From Lactarius indigo (lineage: Eukaryota; Basidiomycota; Agaricomycetes; Russulales; Russulaceae): a stretch of DNA of 64,000 nt. Numbering within the stretch: the first letter of the stretch is position 1; every line of letters begins with the position of its first letter. The DNA lies in assembly GCA_025766275.1 (NCBI GenBank), contig JAFKAC010000074.1, forward strand, positions 231,940 through 295,939, read 5' to 3'. Shown piece by piece: positions 1-12,903 of the stretch. The notes beneath the pieces are model-generated. The model worked only from the letters and a program-made list of their open reading frames with translations. It was not told the origin of the DNA and did no database searches. Position numbers and translations under genes: made by a program.

Positions 1-956
1 GTCCTCACCTCACGATTAGCAATCCGGTTCCGTTTGATTGCAATGTCACGCCTCGCTTTCCTGAAGTTATGTCACTCCTTGCAGAAGAACGCGAACGCTG
101 GAGTGTCTGAGGGCTTTTGGCCAACAACTAGCGTTCCATGATAGGCGGAATCAGTCAGTACATATTATCGGCAAAAAGCCGGTGTACATTATTGTACAAC
201 GAGTTCACTGTGTCCGGTTGATTGCGGTTATCCAACAAGTGTGAGACTGCAAGGGCGCGATCCACCATCCGGCGCAGTCATCAGTAAAGCGCACCCTTCT
301 GTCGGGGTCACATCCCGAGGTGTGCCCGTAGGTACTGCGCCGGCCGTAGTTGGCTGACTTCGGCAGTTCTCGGGCCTCATATCAGCCGGGCCGGGACATC
401 ACTCGAAACTGCACGCGGCATGAACGAACCTTACAGCTTACAGCTTCAAGAATTTGAGAAGCGAACGCGCACCCGGACGCAGACATCGGGGAGACACGCC
501 GGATTCATCTCGCTTGGGACCCGCACTGAGAATAACTCGTACTTTATAGGCCTGTGCTGGCCGATTCCATAATCAATATGGTTCCCCCTCCCCTCACTTT
601 CCAGAAGCGTCACTCAATATTGGTGAAACTTAGCACATGCCGTCGGAGTGGAGCTGATATACAAGATGGCTGTGTCTTGTTGATAGCGGTTTTTAGATAC
701 AGGGGGAAATGTCAAGGTGTGCGTGATACGCTGCGGACACCGCTCAAGGAAACTTCCTTCGGTCACTATAATGTGACGTTTCGAGGTGTGCCCGTAGGTA
801 TTACCGTAAACAGCGTCACATGGGTGTTCGCCTTGGTAACTCAAGTCTGTCGCGACGAAAGTGCAAGGAGAGTTGATCCGAAACACAGCGACAAGGCCGC
901 TGGGAAAGTGGATAACGACACGATGCGAACAGGTACAATGACGCACAATGATATCC
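1..956. other. Region without a recognisable gene
   Basis: I see no gene here. Overlapping open frames on both strands (554-964 plus, 614-946 minus) show no family motif, no domain and no convincing splice structure. The right edge abuts the stop codon of the CCDC25-like gene, so the last bases probably include its 3' UTR. A 19-base exact direct repeat lies inside (316-334 and 782-800). Confidence 0.5.
316..800 (+). repeat. 19-bp direct repeat pair, 466 bp apart
   Basis: The string cgaggtgtgcccgtaggta occurs at 316-334 and again at 782-800, same strand, exact. The flanks do not align well, so this is either a trace of an old duplication or a shared short motif of dispersed repeats. No function is assigned. 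Confidence 0.6.
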
Positions 957-1994
957 CTACATAAAGTCTTCTTCCATTTCTCTCACAGAATTGTACTTCG
1001 GTTTCTCTACCTCTTCCTCTTCATCGTCGACTTCTACGTTTAGGAATGAATCGTACGAGCGCGCAGCCTTCTCGGCCTTGCGTGCCTCTGCAAGCTCCAG
1101 ATCGGCCTTCTTCTACATGGTCGGGCATTGGGTCAGTGAATTCTAGCGACTGATTGACGTGAGACATGTGGACCGATCGTACCTTGGCTGCTGCCGCGAC
1201 GCGCTTGGCGGCGTTCTCGCCCTTGACTCGCTCGATCCGCTCTGCCTCGTGGTCGACGACGCGTTCTACTTTTGTCTTGTTTAGACGATTGACGATCGCG
1301 TTTTCGCGTTTCGGTACGTGAACTGAACAGAGTGTCGGCGCGTCATGCCACTGCATGCGGAGTAGCCTGCGCACCACGTTTTACCTGTGTAGGCAAAGCT
1401 CAATGGGGTGGGTCATTCGATGTGAGCCACGACGTACTCGTTTGTCGTTGTGGAATGACACCTGTCCCACTGCCATATCCCCGGTTTTCTTCGCGCAATT
1501 TTCTCAGGGTAAGACATGCAGGGCAGCCAGAGATCATACCTTGAGGTTGTCGCCTGGTGTATAGATGATAGTAAGGTCATTCCGCTTATTGCCTGCACGT
1601 CTCGAGTAAGAGTTGAAAGAGTAATGTAAACGGTTTGAAGGACACCTTCGATCGAGTTTGCCTTGACGAGCTGTGCACAGTCTACCAACAATGCCTCAGG
1701 AATGGCTTCCCAAGAGGATATCGATTCAGGCAGCCGGAGGTACACGTGTGCGGAAGAAAGTTTGTCTACGTGGAACCAAACGTCCTGTGGCCATGCATAT
1801 TTGATCAGGTCCTCATCTGTGTCGTGCCAGTAAATGCCAAGCGCTCGCGCGGTCAGACACGACGTACGCACTTTCGACCTTATCCCGACCCATATATACA
1901 GTCACTGGAGGCTCATAGGCTAACTAGGGTTGTTGAAGTGTTTTCCTTTCCATAGAAAAGTGGACGGACCTGTCGAGGTGAAGAAAAGTACCAT
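957..1994 (-). CDS. CCDC25-like protein (NFACT-R domain)
   Basis: Homologue of eukaryotic CCDC25, a small conserved protein (about 208 residues in human) built of an NFACT-R (DUF814) domain followed by a charged coiled coil. Joining exons on the minus strand gives a start MVLFFTST, then [13 protein letters not shown], then the hallmark stretch [20 protein letters not shown] and [10 protein letters not shown], then [16 protein letters not shown] and [12 protein letters not shown] basic coiled coil ([20 protein letters not shown]) and an acidic tail ending [11 protein letters not shown] follow. I count six introns, all GT-AG, and every join keeps frame. Exon 1 is 1970-1994. The length and the conserved end match the family, so the gene looks intact. 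NFACT-R domains are linked to RNA or ribosome-associated functions; the human protein has been reported to bind DNA. The role in fungi is not established. It is divergent from the oxygenase gene to its right. Confidence 0.9.
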
Positions 1995-2330
1995 TGCGAT
2001 CGAGTTGTAGTTGGGTCAGCTCTTCGAGTTTGAGTCCGAGTCCCGATTCAGATTTGATAAGCTGCCAGGCTTACAGGCGGTTCGCAAGACAGTCGCAATC
2101 TACACAATTCCTATCTCCATTTACTCAGACTTTTCTACTGTACTTGGCAGCTAATGTTCAACGTTTTAAAACTTTAAGCTCGATTCTTCAGAATCAAATT
2201 GGGAGTATATGCAAGAGGTTATGCAAGAGGTTATGTGGATATTCGAGTCGTTTCCGGGCCGGAATACCGCGGTAAACCCTCACTGGCATCACCGTGGGTG
2301 GTTCGCCTAAAGTCACCACACGGTTTCGCC
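1995..2330. promoter_or_regulatory. Shared upstream region of two divergent genes
   Basis: These 336 bases separate the start codons of the CCDC25-like gene (minus) and the oxygenase (plus) and must hold both promoters. No clear TATA box is seen. A tandem 12-mer, atgcaagaggtt twice, sits at 2209-2232, about 100 bases before the oxygenase start. Confidence 0.45.
2209..2232 (+). repeat. Tandem 12-mer, two copies
   Basis: Two exact back-to-back copies of atgcaagaggtt. The position upstream of the oxygenase gene is compatible with a duplicated factor site, but it may be chance slippage. Confidence 0.5.
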
Positions 2331-3940
2331 ATGTCCCTCCTCGAAGCTGTACGGAGTGCTAATACAGCATTTTCTGAGATACCAATCATGTCTAGATCTG
2401 CTCGTTTATCTCGCATCGAGCCTGTTCTCACAGTTCTGTCTTTAGAGATTTGAAGGATATTAGCGATCCGACCCCTGAGGTTCAACGGGCCCTCGCAAAA
2501 CAGATCAGGGATGCGTGCATTGATGTTGGCTTCTTCTACGGTACGCAATTGACAAGATCCAAAGATCAGGCACCGACCATCTCACACAGTAACGAACCAC
2601 GGTATCTCTGAAGAGACTATTGCAGCTGCTCTTGAGTCCATGAAGACGTACTTCTCCCTACCCTTAGAAACCAAGATGGAGGCACGCATTCTTTTTAAAG
2701 GAGCTTTTTGACATCCTCGTGACGCCTGTATTAGCTCGACAATACCAAAACACCAAATTTCAAAGGATACAACGCTGTGTTGAGCAGCAACAACGATCCA
2801 GCTAGCACCGGAGATATGCATGAGGGATTCGAGTTTGGTTGGGAGGCAATGGATGACGCCCCAGGTGCCCTTGACGCGTGCCGCATGAACGACGGCTCTA
2901 TGGCCGGCGCGAACGTGTGGCCCGACGTCCCGGGGTTCAGGAAATCACTGCTAAACTACTAGTATGTCCGACTTTGCCTATTGGACGATCATTACGACGC
3001 TCAAAACCCACCTCTTGATGTCGTACAGCCACGCCGCAGTAGGCCTTGGGAAGAACCTCTTCCCCCTTTTCGCGCGCGCTCTCGACCTTGCACCTGACTT
3101 TTTCGATGACAAGGTAAGCATCATGTGCGTGTATCTGGTATTGTACAGTGGCGGCGCACGTGGAACAGTCGGTGATGGTATGGACACGAAATAGACACGA
3201 AACTCGGCAGCCCTGATGCGCGTATTGCACTACCCGCCGCAGAAGGGACCCGTTGATGAACGTGTTATTGGAATTGGCGCACACACAGAGTAAGGCGGGT
3301 TGGTTGATTTGCCACCTGGATCGTCACTTTCGCAGTTACCTCCTAATCTAATCTTTTTCATCTTCTAGTTTTGAGGTGAGCTCTTCGGTGATGCACTGTG
3401 CAGTCGATCCTGACATGGCCGGACCCCAGTGTTTCACGATCTTGTGGCAACAACCGGGTATACAGGCGTTGCAAGTACGCAACACCAGTGGCGAGTGGAT
3501 CGATGCTACACCCACACCGGGAACGCTCGTTATTAAGTGCTCCTATTTGCACTCTAGTCCTCCCACGCGTCGGTTCTGACGAAGACAAATTGTAGTTTAG
3601 GAGACCAATTCGCCAGGTGGACCAGTGCGTTGCGTCGCCCCTCCACTATGAGACGTGGTGACCACATCTATATAACCCATGCAGATGACATTTTCAAGAG
3701 TACGGTGCACCGTGCGGCAAACCGCTCGGGTGAACGACGCTACTCTATTCCTCTCTTCTTTGGCACTGATTATGACGTATTGCTGGAGGTATGTTGTCCC
3801 CCCACCCGAAATAGCTGTGTTTAAAATGAATCGGGTAGCCGATTGCTGGCTGTGTGAGCGATGAGAGGCCACCACGTTATGAAGTCACGACAGCAGGGGA
3901 CTATGTGAAGATGAGACTTCAAGCAACATACGGTCATTGA
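2331..3940 (+). CDS. 2-oxoglutarate/Fe(II) oxygenase, IPNS family
   Basis: Fe(II)-dependent oxygenase of the isopenicillin N synthase-like family (DIOX_N plus 2OG-FeII_Oxy domains), about 330 residues. Exons read: MSLLEAVRSANTAFSEIPII, then DPTPEVQRALAKQIRDACID and VGFFYVTNHGISEET (the DIOX_N pattern), then KTPNFKGYNAVLSSNNDP, GDMHEGFEFGWE, and the jelly-roll core IGAHTDFECFTILWQQPG with the first metal ligands in HTD. The distal metal His is in STVHRAANRSG and the co-substrate Arg in RYSIPLFFGTDYD. The protein ends in GDYVKMRLQATYGH. All metal and co-substrate residues are present and frames join through eight or so introns, so it looks functional. One intron (2682-2734) starts with GC rather than GT. 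The substrate cannot be read from sequence; fungal members include antibiotic-type cyclases and many uncharacterised hydroxylases. The start is chosen at 2331 because it is the first ATG in frame with the IPII motif. Confidence 0.9.
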
Positions 3941-4251
3941 ACCATTGGCGGCTCTACTCCCATGGGACGTCTGAGTCGTTGATCCAATGATAGTATCTGT
4001 ATGTAGCACGGGTCGTATGTCGACCCAATGAAAGTATTCTCAAATCCTTCACGAACCAAGATGATCGATGACTGATTATCGACCACTGTAAGTCCGAACC
4101 GGCCCGGAAATCAGGTATCGGTCATCATGCATCATGATTTCTCATTCGTTTCGTTCGCTCTTTGGTTCGCTCTACGAGTGGTTGACGTCCAACATCCAAA
4201 ACCGAGGTAAAACATTTCAGGTCACAGATTACTGAAAAGTAACAGAGAGCG
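3941..4251. other. Intergenic region
   Basis: About 310 bases between the oxygenase stop and the glutathione synthetase start. No gene seen; it presumably holds the 3' end of one transcript and the promoter of the next, as both run on the plus strand. Confidence 0.5.
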
Positions 4252-5962
<1,711 letters not shown>

Positions 5963-7351
5963 GTTTGCGTCGGATTGGCCATAGAGAATCTCTAGAATTT
6001 TCAGAATGCGACGTGCGTGTAATTGCAGGATAAGTAACAATAGGCGCCTAAGTCTTGGCCTAAGTTACAGTGAGCTCTTGCGGCACGCCTACTGTACATT
6101 ATGACTGTTAACATCGTATTCGAATTTCCACACTCAACCCAGGCTCTCGAGGGCATTGTCCTATCTCCTATGGACTTTTGGCCTCGCAGTCAAAGATGCG
6201 ACTCGAGGAGAAAGAGAAACCGCCGATTCTGAATCGCCGGATCGTCTTGTCATCTTGCCCTTTCTGGAGTTAACGTTATGAGAGCCATGGATCTTCGTAC
6301 ACGTTTGTCAACCCAATAATAGTACAGTGGCTTGTGCCTCTTCGGACCTACTTACTGTACGATTCGTGGTTTACATAGACCACACTCCTACGATTTTGAG
6401 TATCTCTCCAGAACAACGTTGCAATCTGAGAGAACGAAGGGGTTCTGCACCAATTTATGAAGCAGTCGCAAAGACCACGCAGTCGGGCAGAGATACAGTA
6501 CCACCAAGTTGTGCATCATGGGATACGGTGCCACTTGCGCGGGGCATTCGTAGTCTCGGAGTATTCGCGGATGGCTGTGCAATGGGCCAATGGCTGTGCT
6601 TCAGGTTCGGGTTAGTTACAGTGCCGACGCGTCTACCTCCACTACTTGGGGGGCTTCTCCAAGGGCTTCTCACTGGCTTCTCTCGTTCGCAACTCCGGGG
6701 ATATCTGATCCGGTGTGGTACCACTCATCAACTCATCACTGCATCACTCACGAAAGGTGTAAAAGCAAGTTCCATGCCAGTGGCCTAAATGACATGACTA
6801 AGAATGTTCGTTACCATCAAATATAGTACTCCGCTTGATACTCCTGGACCTTTTCGGTGGCCACCACCCCAGTAGGACTCAAGGAATGGTGTGGTGGTCA
6901 GTACACTTGGGTAGAATAAGAGCAGTGAGTTGCGGTGAGTTTGAGATGTGAAATTTTATGAGCGGTGGGGAACATAACCTAGGCTTTGACCAAGCCACTG
7001 ATTCAATCACTGGCAGTAAGTACTGAATCGGTTCCGGTTCCGCGACTGGAGTATACCGGTAGCGACTAGCAGTCTGACTTAACAATTGGCAGCACCCCTC
7101 GTAAGCAAAGTATCTGAGATTGTCATAAACGGGTAAAGTTATGCCACAGGGAGGGGTTTTGAAGGGTGTTAGAGGCCCACCGAATAAGTCACTGAATGAT
7201 TATGTCACTTACTCCCGCTCGCAGCTCACCAAACCTGTCACCAGTGATCGATGGCTACTCCGTTCACCTTTATAATTCGCCTCCGTTGGGGAGGAGATAA
7301 TGTTATCGGCCCACACTAGCCCGCTCTTTCTCACTTCACCATTTCTGTTGC
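5963..7351. other. Region without a recognisable gene
   Basis: About 1.4 kb with only short overlapping frames on both strands and no family motif. The block 6327-6826 has open frames of 60-150 codons on both strands at once, which argues against coding. The sequence beyond the glutathione synthetase stop probably includes its 3' UTR. Confidence 0.5.
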
Positions 7352-7789
7352 GTGGCTTCTTGCATGGCCCCCAACACCAATGACCATGGAAACGCCTCCA
7401 GTCAACTTACTGCTGCTGGTAATAGACCGGCGGAAATGCCTAAGTCCGAGTCGACGCCTCTAACGACACTGCGGTTCTCGCAAGGCAGTCATGACGATAT
7501 TACACAGAATAATTACAATTCGGGAAATGACACCTCTTCAACTTCAGCGCTGCCCGCCGCCAACGAGCAAGATATCATAGTAAGTTTTTTTGGCTCACCC
7601 TTACCCGTTCTTCCTGCTCACAGTAGGGAAAAGCTAAGGGGTTCAAGTGGTCTTCCCGCCACATCTGTCGGAGCTCTTCTTGAAAGGGAGTGGGATACAC
7701 TGGGGGCCGGCCACCAACCTTCGTCACCAGAACCATCCCAGGCAGGGCATGCCTCAGAGACCGGTAATGTGATCTCCATATCTCTCTGA
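7352..7789 (+). CDS. Hypothetical Ser/Thr/Asn-rich ORF
   Basis: An open frame of 145 codons with a low-complexity polar composition (rich in S, T, N, P). It is not recognised. A consensus-like donor (gtaagt) lies within it at about 7580 with an acceptor near 7624, so the true product may be spliced; the spliced frame closes quickly, however. A second short frame (7800-7991) ends in a basic stretch, KIRRWFSRRRPGP. Nothing here names a function; it could equally be non-coding. Confidence 0.2.
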   Translation: MASCMAPNTNDHGNASSQLTAAGNRPAEMPKSESTPLTTLRFSQGSHDDITQNNYNSGNDTSSTSALPAANEQDIIVSFFGSPLPVLPAHSREKLRGSSGLPATSVGALLEREWDTLGAGHQPSSPEPSQAGHASETGNVISISL

Positions 7790-7991
7790 AACCCACTCAA
7801 TGAGGAATCTTGAGCGGCGCACTCAGGCCGGGGAGGCCACTAGTGGCATGGGAACCGAGACAGGAACACTTGCAGGCATCCCCGGCCAAGCCGAGACCAA
7901 ATTATGCCGAAGCCCATCGAAGCCCACATGTCTCAGAAGGTTGATTATGAAAATCCGAAGGTGGTTCAGTCGGAGGCGCCCGGGTCCTTGA

Positions 7992-10185
7992 CAATACGAC
8001 GACTTGGACTGTTTTATTTGGTCATCGCATGTCGCATTCTTACGACTCCGACCACATAGCGTCAGCGGACGCAAATTGAGGTACAAATTAGGTAGACTAT
8101 TATAGCCTACTGTGATACAGTACCACACCACAAAGTTCGCTATCTGTGCCTGAGTTAGCCGTATCACCATATTGGTACTACAGTGTAGTATACTGTATCA
8201 AGAACCTCAGCATGTAATTATGTTAACCCTAGGTCTGCCCTTCCCTCTGGGCCATGATAATTTAAATTTACCATTCGCAATAACAAGATTATGGATGTTT
8301 CAGCCGACTCAAAGCTGTCAGTTGAGGCTCCTTGAATAGTCAGCCGACAATGCCAGCCCTCGGGCAGATCCGTGGCTTGCCTTGATAAATACCAAATACA
8401 GTAATAGTATAATTCGCGAAAGCTCGTGTAGTACAGCCACACGTAGTAAATTAATGTTTAAAGCTCTCAACTTATGTACAACAAGGGCCTGCGTGTCCCC
8501 ATGCTACGAGTGTGTTACGCACTGTTCTCTCCCTTTCTCTCTTTTTGAACCATTTTATCCTGGGGTACGTACCGTGGTAGGTACAGACCAGGCATAGCCG
8601 AAACTACATTTGAGAAGCATCCACCAAGTCTTGCACCAAGTAGTAATAATAAAGGTTTGCGGGTAGTCAAGCTCGCGTCCATCAGGATTCCTAAACGGTT
8701 GTGCTTATTTGTTAGCAATAAGGCGGAGTAGTGCCGTTCTATCACTTCCCCACCAACAACGTTACACTACGAATCGCCACGCCTACCACGCGCGGTGACG
8801 TACCTGTTCTGCAGGCAACGAGCAGCGATACGGCGCTGGTGACATGGACGCATGCGCCAGGGGGGTCGCAAGAAGCATTGGGGGATGGGGACACCAGTGA
8901 AGAGCGCTGTTTGTTGCGTGCGCTCGCTATGTCCTGAGGGTACGCAGAGAGTGTCAGTACGTGCTCCAGGATATAAATGCCATTTTTATAAAAGAGTGCT
9001 GAGGCCGTGGCCCGCGCACCGATGCCTGCACTCGCACCAGCCGTTCATGCGCGTGGGGCTGGTGGAGATGTGCGGGATAGTTCCAAAGACGTTATTTGAA
9101 GTGCGCGGGCATGGTAATGGGAGAGACCTTGTTGAGACAGCTGGGAGCGACACAGAAATCAGGTCACGAAGAGCGCTAGAAAGAAGCGTGGGCAGCAAGG
9201 CGGGTCGACTTATGGGGGAAGTTGTTGCGCCGAGTGACCTGCCTGGAAGAACCGGCACCGCTCCCCCGCTCCCCTGCGCCTGAGGCAAGGGAAAGTACAG
9301 AGATGCGGGCGCCGCATTTCCATATTCGAGATTGAGGCGTTGCTGGGGTTATGCGAGAGTAGCAGTGGTGTCGTTTGGGTTGTCCCGGCAAGTGTCTCGG
9401 TGTCAAGCTCGGTGTTGCTGGGGTCTGAAGACAAAAGCGGGACATTGGCAGATGACCCGAGCAAGACCGACCACCTGGAAGAGTATTAATGCAGACGCTG
9501 AGGCTTACTGTATCAGGGCGTCATGCCAGCGGCCAAAGTCGCCATCCTCGACGTGGCTCAATATGGACCGGGAGTGTGCGATAGGGCGAGGACCTTGGCG
9601 AGGACTTTCAGGCCAAACCGGGCCAGGACATCACGAAACGGACATTGTCCCACTTGTCACATTTACTGTAACATCTTAAAGAAAGATACAGATCTCATAT
9701 AGCCCAAAAAGTATCAATGCTACAATAGAAGTTGGCAACAGGGATGCGATGGGAATTTACTGTGACATCAGTATCAATGATCAGGAATCTGGATTGATTC
9801 GCAATTGAAGAATCGGGTTAAATTCAGGGCCAAATTGGTTCTCTTCCGCAACATTTGCGCTCTTTTGCGCTCTTCCAAACACTCTGCTCCATACGGCTTG
9901 TGTTACGGGCACAGGACGTAGTATGTATGCATATGGGTCGGTGGTCTAAAACTCCTAGATCAAGGACACCGATTGAGGCATATTGAGGTATGGGGTGCCG
10001 CTGTCACCACCGCCTGCGGCAGTCGCCCCACCTGCTCGTGCTGTGCTTCGGGGTTCTATTGAGGACAGCCGTGGGCTACTCGCTAACAGAACACATGGCA
10101 CTACTAGAACCTCTAGTAAAGATGTGAGGACGATGGGTAACGCGTGGCACGAAAGCGACACGTGCGTTCATCAGTACTTACAAAG
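7992..10185. other. Region without a recognisable gene
   Basis: About 2.2 kb of mixed composition with only short frames. Around 8750-9460 the GC content rises and frames open on both strands, but no motif is seen. A short motif, gatacagtaccac, is found at about 6490 and again at about 8113, hinting at dispersed repeat debris. Confidence 0.45.
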
Positions 10186-10330
10186 ATTTGTTTTTGGGGG
10201 TTTTTTCCCACGAAAAACCATAAATAACCGCATAAAACCGTGAAAAACAGCAAAAACCTCAAATCCCGACAACTTATCATGATTTTTGTAAAAACCTATT
10301 CGAGATTAGTGTGGGAAAAACCCCTAAAAC
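10186..10330. repeat. A-rich fold-back repeat
   Basis: An AT-rich block with many aaaacc strings. Its ends are inverted copies of each other: the run of T, G and T ending in cccac at 10190-10210 mirrors gtgggaaaaacccct at 10310-10325. The middle (cgacaacttatcatg, about 10267-10281) resembles gacaacttactgatg at 18930-18944 in the same orientation. It could be a small fold-back element or an end of a larger mobile unit. Confidence 0.5.
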
Positions 10331-10539
10331 GGCTAAAACATACTGAAACCTGAAAACCTATTAATTGGCTTACGTGTCACTGTGGCGCTATCGTATGCCA
10401 ATGACAATTCCATATTTTTCTTCGTTCAACGAAGCCATCAACTCACTAGCACGTTGTCTTATTAGTATTAGTGGTATCTACTATCGCATAAACCGTTTCC
10501 AACTCCTCTAATCACCAGCAGAAGGGCGGGGAGGATGTT

Positions 10540-11037
10540 TGTGTCGTGTGTGATGAACAGCAAACACAGAGGGCATACTCACAGAGACAAAGTAGACTGT
10601 GGTGAGATATGCTGGAGTGCTGAAAGCAGAGGTGAGACAGGGATCTTGCAGGTAAAGCAAAGGGAGTCTGGCACACAGCAGTGAGGAACTGATAATACTA
10701 TTACAGAGGAGAAGACATACCTGGCACACAGCAGTGAGGAACTGATGTGGACCAGGAGCGTACAAGCCTACTACTTATACTATACAGGAGGGTGACACTA
10801 CTACAAGGTGAGTAACAGGGTGTCACAGAATACAAGGGACGCATTGTTCTACAACAGGACAAAGGAGTGTGTGTAAAGGGAACAAGGCGTACAAGAACAA
10901 GGAAAGTCCAGACCAAATGATATCATAGTGACATCATAATAAACATAGTGCCAAAAGGAGAACAAGAGACGGAGTACAATGAAGAGTCCAGAGTAGTCTA
11001 CACGATGTCATTGTACAGTGATGTCATACATGACACA
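10540..11037 (-). mobile_element. Probable solo LTR (about 498 bp)
   Basis: The block begins TGTGTCGTGTGTGATGA and ends in the near inverted complement TCATACATGACACA, so it has the TG...CA ends and short inverted termini of an LTR. The five bases outside are ATGTT on the left and ATGAT on the right, an imperfect target-site duplication. Read on the minus strand it contains TATA-like sequence (tatagtataag, complement of about 10775-10790). No retrotransposon coding sequence adjoins it, which is why a solo LTR left by recombination is the best reading. Two 26-bp direct repeats lie inside. Confidence 0.5.
10668..10746 (+). repeat. 26-bp direct repeat, two copies, 53-bp period
   Basis: The string starting ctggcacacagcagtgagga occurs at 10668-10693 and again, exactly, at 10721-10746. 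It lies inside the probable LTR and may be part of its regulatory U3/R structure. Confidence 0.75.
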
Positions 11038-11153
11038 ATGATAAGCGCTAGATTGTACAGATCAGAAGTAAGTAATCTACATGTCCATTTAATCTAATCT
11101 AAAGCAGTCCATGCTGCAAGTCCGGTCCGTACGAGCCGCTAAGTGTGCAAGGG

Positions 11154-12760
11154 TCACTTATCAACAGTGTGGCGTAATGGCAAGTGGGCGTCCGAGTATG
11201 TGCCGTGGTCGTGTACGAGCACGATTCCCCAGAGGCGGATGCGAAGCTGGCACTCTGACTCATTGAAGATGGTTTGCATGGTCGGATCGTGATTGAGCCT
11301 AAGTTTGATGCCAAGGTGCATCATGCTTCCAACAAGGTGCCAAAGCGTGCGACCTTGATGCTAGATGACCAGACCAAATTAGAAACCCACGAAGTGACTG
11401 CTAACCGGGTCTGCGCACCTTAGTATACAAGTACCAGTGCAGAAGAATGAGTGCCTGCAAGCTGCAGATCGTGACACGAAGCTCGGGTTTGATGGAGAGG
11501 GCACGCTGGAAGAAGTCCTCATGATCGGGCCAGTCAGGCGGTATGAGGGTCTTGACGTTGACGTTGGCCAAAGATGGAGTTCCACCAGCGTTGGCCTTGT
11601 TTTTAGCTTCGCTATCAAGCTCATACACATGGTGGTTGAGCTTGGAAAGGGTGCTGAGGGCAAATATGAGATAGACAGAGCACAGAAAACCTGGATCATG
11701 TTGCTGCGACTCGCCTGCGTAAAGCTGAGCAAGGGTCAACTCGAATTCATGGCGTAAAAAGACAGGCCGATGGAAGTTGAGGCGTTCAAAGTAGATGTAC
11801 ACGATGTGTTGCACCATATCGTGGTCTTTCGGCAAGAAGGCTGAAAACGTGTGCGTAGGACCAGGAGCGCTTGGTGACGAGGCAACACTGTCACGGCGCA
11901 TGGGGACGAGCACCCATTTGTTAGCATCATGCGGGAAAGCTGACTTGGCCGCTATGCTGTCACATCCTGATATGAGGCCGTGTGAACCAACTGCGATATC
12001 ATCCTTGTTGAGAGGCTGGGGTCCGAGCTTGAGATCTTGGACGATATCTGGAGCAACACCGGAGCCATTCTTCACAAGCGCCTAGTGTAAAGGTTAATAG
12101 GGTGATGAGATCGACGCTACATGCCAAGGGACATACCTGAGAATTTGACATGTCATGGAAACCAGGATCCCCTCCCTTGATGTCCGGTACGGGTCCATTA
12201 GAAGACATAGGACGGGGCACGGACTGAGCGGGAGGAAGGTGTTGCGACGGAATGGGCTGCGGGGGATGCTGGAACATTGGGTACAAGTGAGGCTTGTAAC
12301 CTGGGCAAGGCGCATGTGTGGAGGAGCGGGATAATATGGAGGCATGGGAGGATAACCAGTTGGAATCATGTGCGGTTCCGGAGGAACATAGGGATAACCT
12401 TTGGGAGGGGAGCTGCCGCCTATAGTCAACGAAATGTCAGGGTAAGAAGCTTAAGAAGGAGAAAGACGACGTACCAGGACGTACCAGGCCTGGGGTAATT
12501 GGAAGGAGACAGAAATAGGAATACGGTGTTTGAGAATGGCATCGCGCAAGGCGATTTTCTGTTTGAGATGTTCGGTGTAACCACGAAGAGTGGTGCCTGT
12601 CCTCCTGGTGACAGTGTCGGTGGTCGCGCAAGCGGTGGATCGTGGGTGTTTAGAATCGAGACGGTGAGAATGGGAGAGCGAGTGAGGACGAGTGGGAGAG
12701 CTAGGGAATTGCCGGCGGTGTTGACTGACGGGCCTGGACCTGCCACAACATGCACATCAA
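11154..12760 (-). pseudogene. Fungal-specific transcription factor relic
   Basis: Remnant of a fungal zinc-cluster-type regulator. On the minus strand the exons read RGYTEHLKQKIALRDAILKH (the linker that normally follows the zinc cluster), then a proline-rich stretch (PPMPPYYPAPP). The middle-homology domain PF04082 follows: YIYFERLNFHRPVFLRHEFE, HDPGFLCSVYLIFALSTLSK, RVTICSLQALILLHWYLY, then LWHLVGSMMHLGIKLRLNHD and CQLRIRLWGIVLVHD. Two defects are visible. Upstream of RGYTEHL I find no Cys6 zinc cluster, only Ser/Thr/Arg-rich sequence and stops. Downstream, the expected LGRPLAI motif is present but one frame away (about 11170-11200), followed at once by a stop. The rest of the protein is missing, and the probable solo LTR begins about 115 bases beyond. 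A functional product is unlikely. Confidence 0.75.
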
Positions 12761-12903
12761 GCTGAGGCGGACGTGAGGTCATACGCCCATCAATCAAAAA
12801 CTTCGCAGTGTGCTTCAAACTACTCTGTTTCATCAAAGCTCATGTAGTAACGATCGATTGTAATCTATATACATTTAAGTCAGCCCGCGCACTCGCACTG
12901 AAG

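Noticed and set aside
554..964. 136-codon plus-strand frame at the left edge
   Set aside because: No motif, overlapped by an equally long minus frame, and it runs into the 3' end of the CCDC25-like gene.
2964..3284. Frames on both strands inside the oxygenase locus
   Set aside because: They cover intron plus exon sequence of the spliced oxygenase; the joined frame explains the region.
6327..6826. Overlapping frames of 60-150 codons
   Set aside because: Open on both strands at once with no family signal or splice structure.
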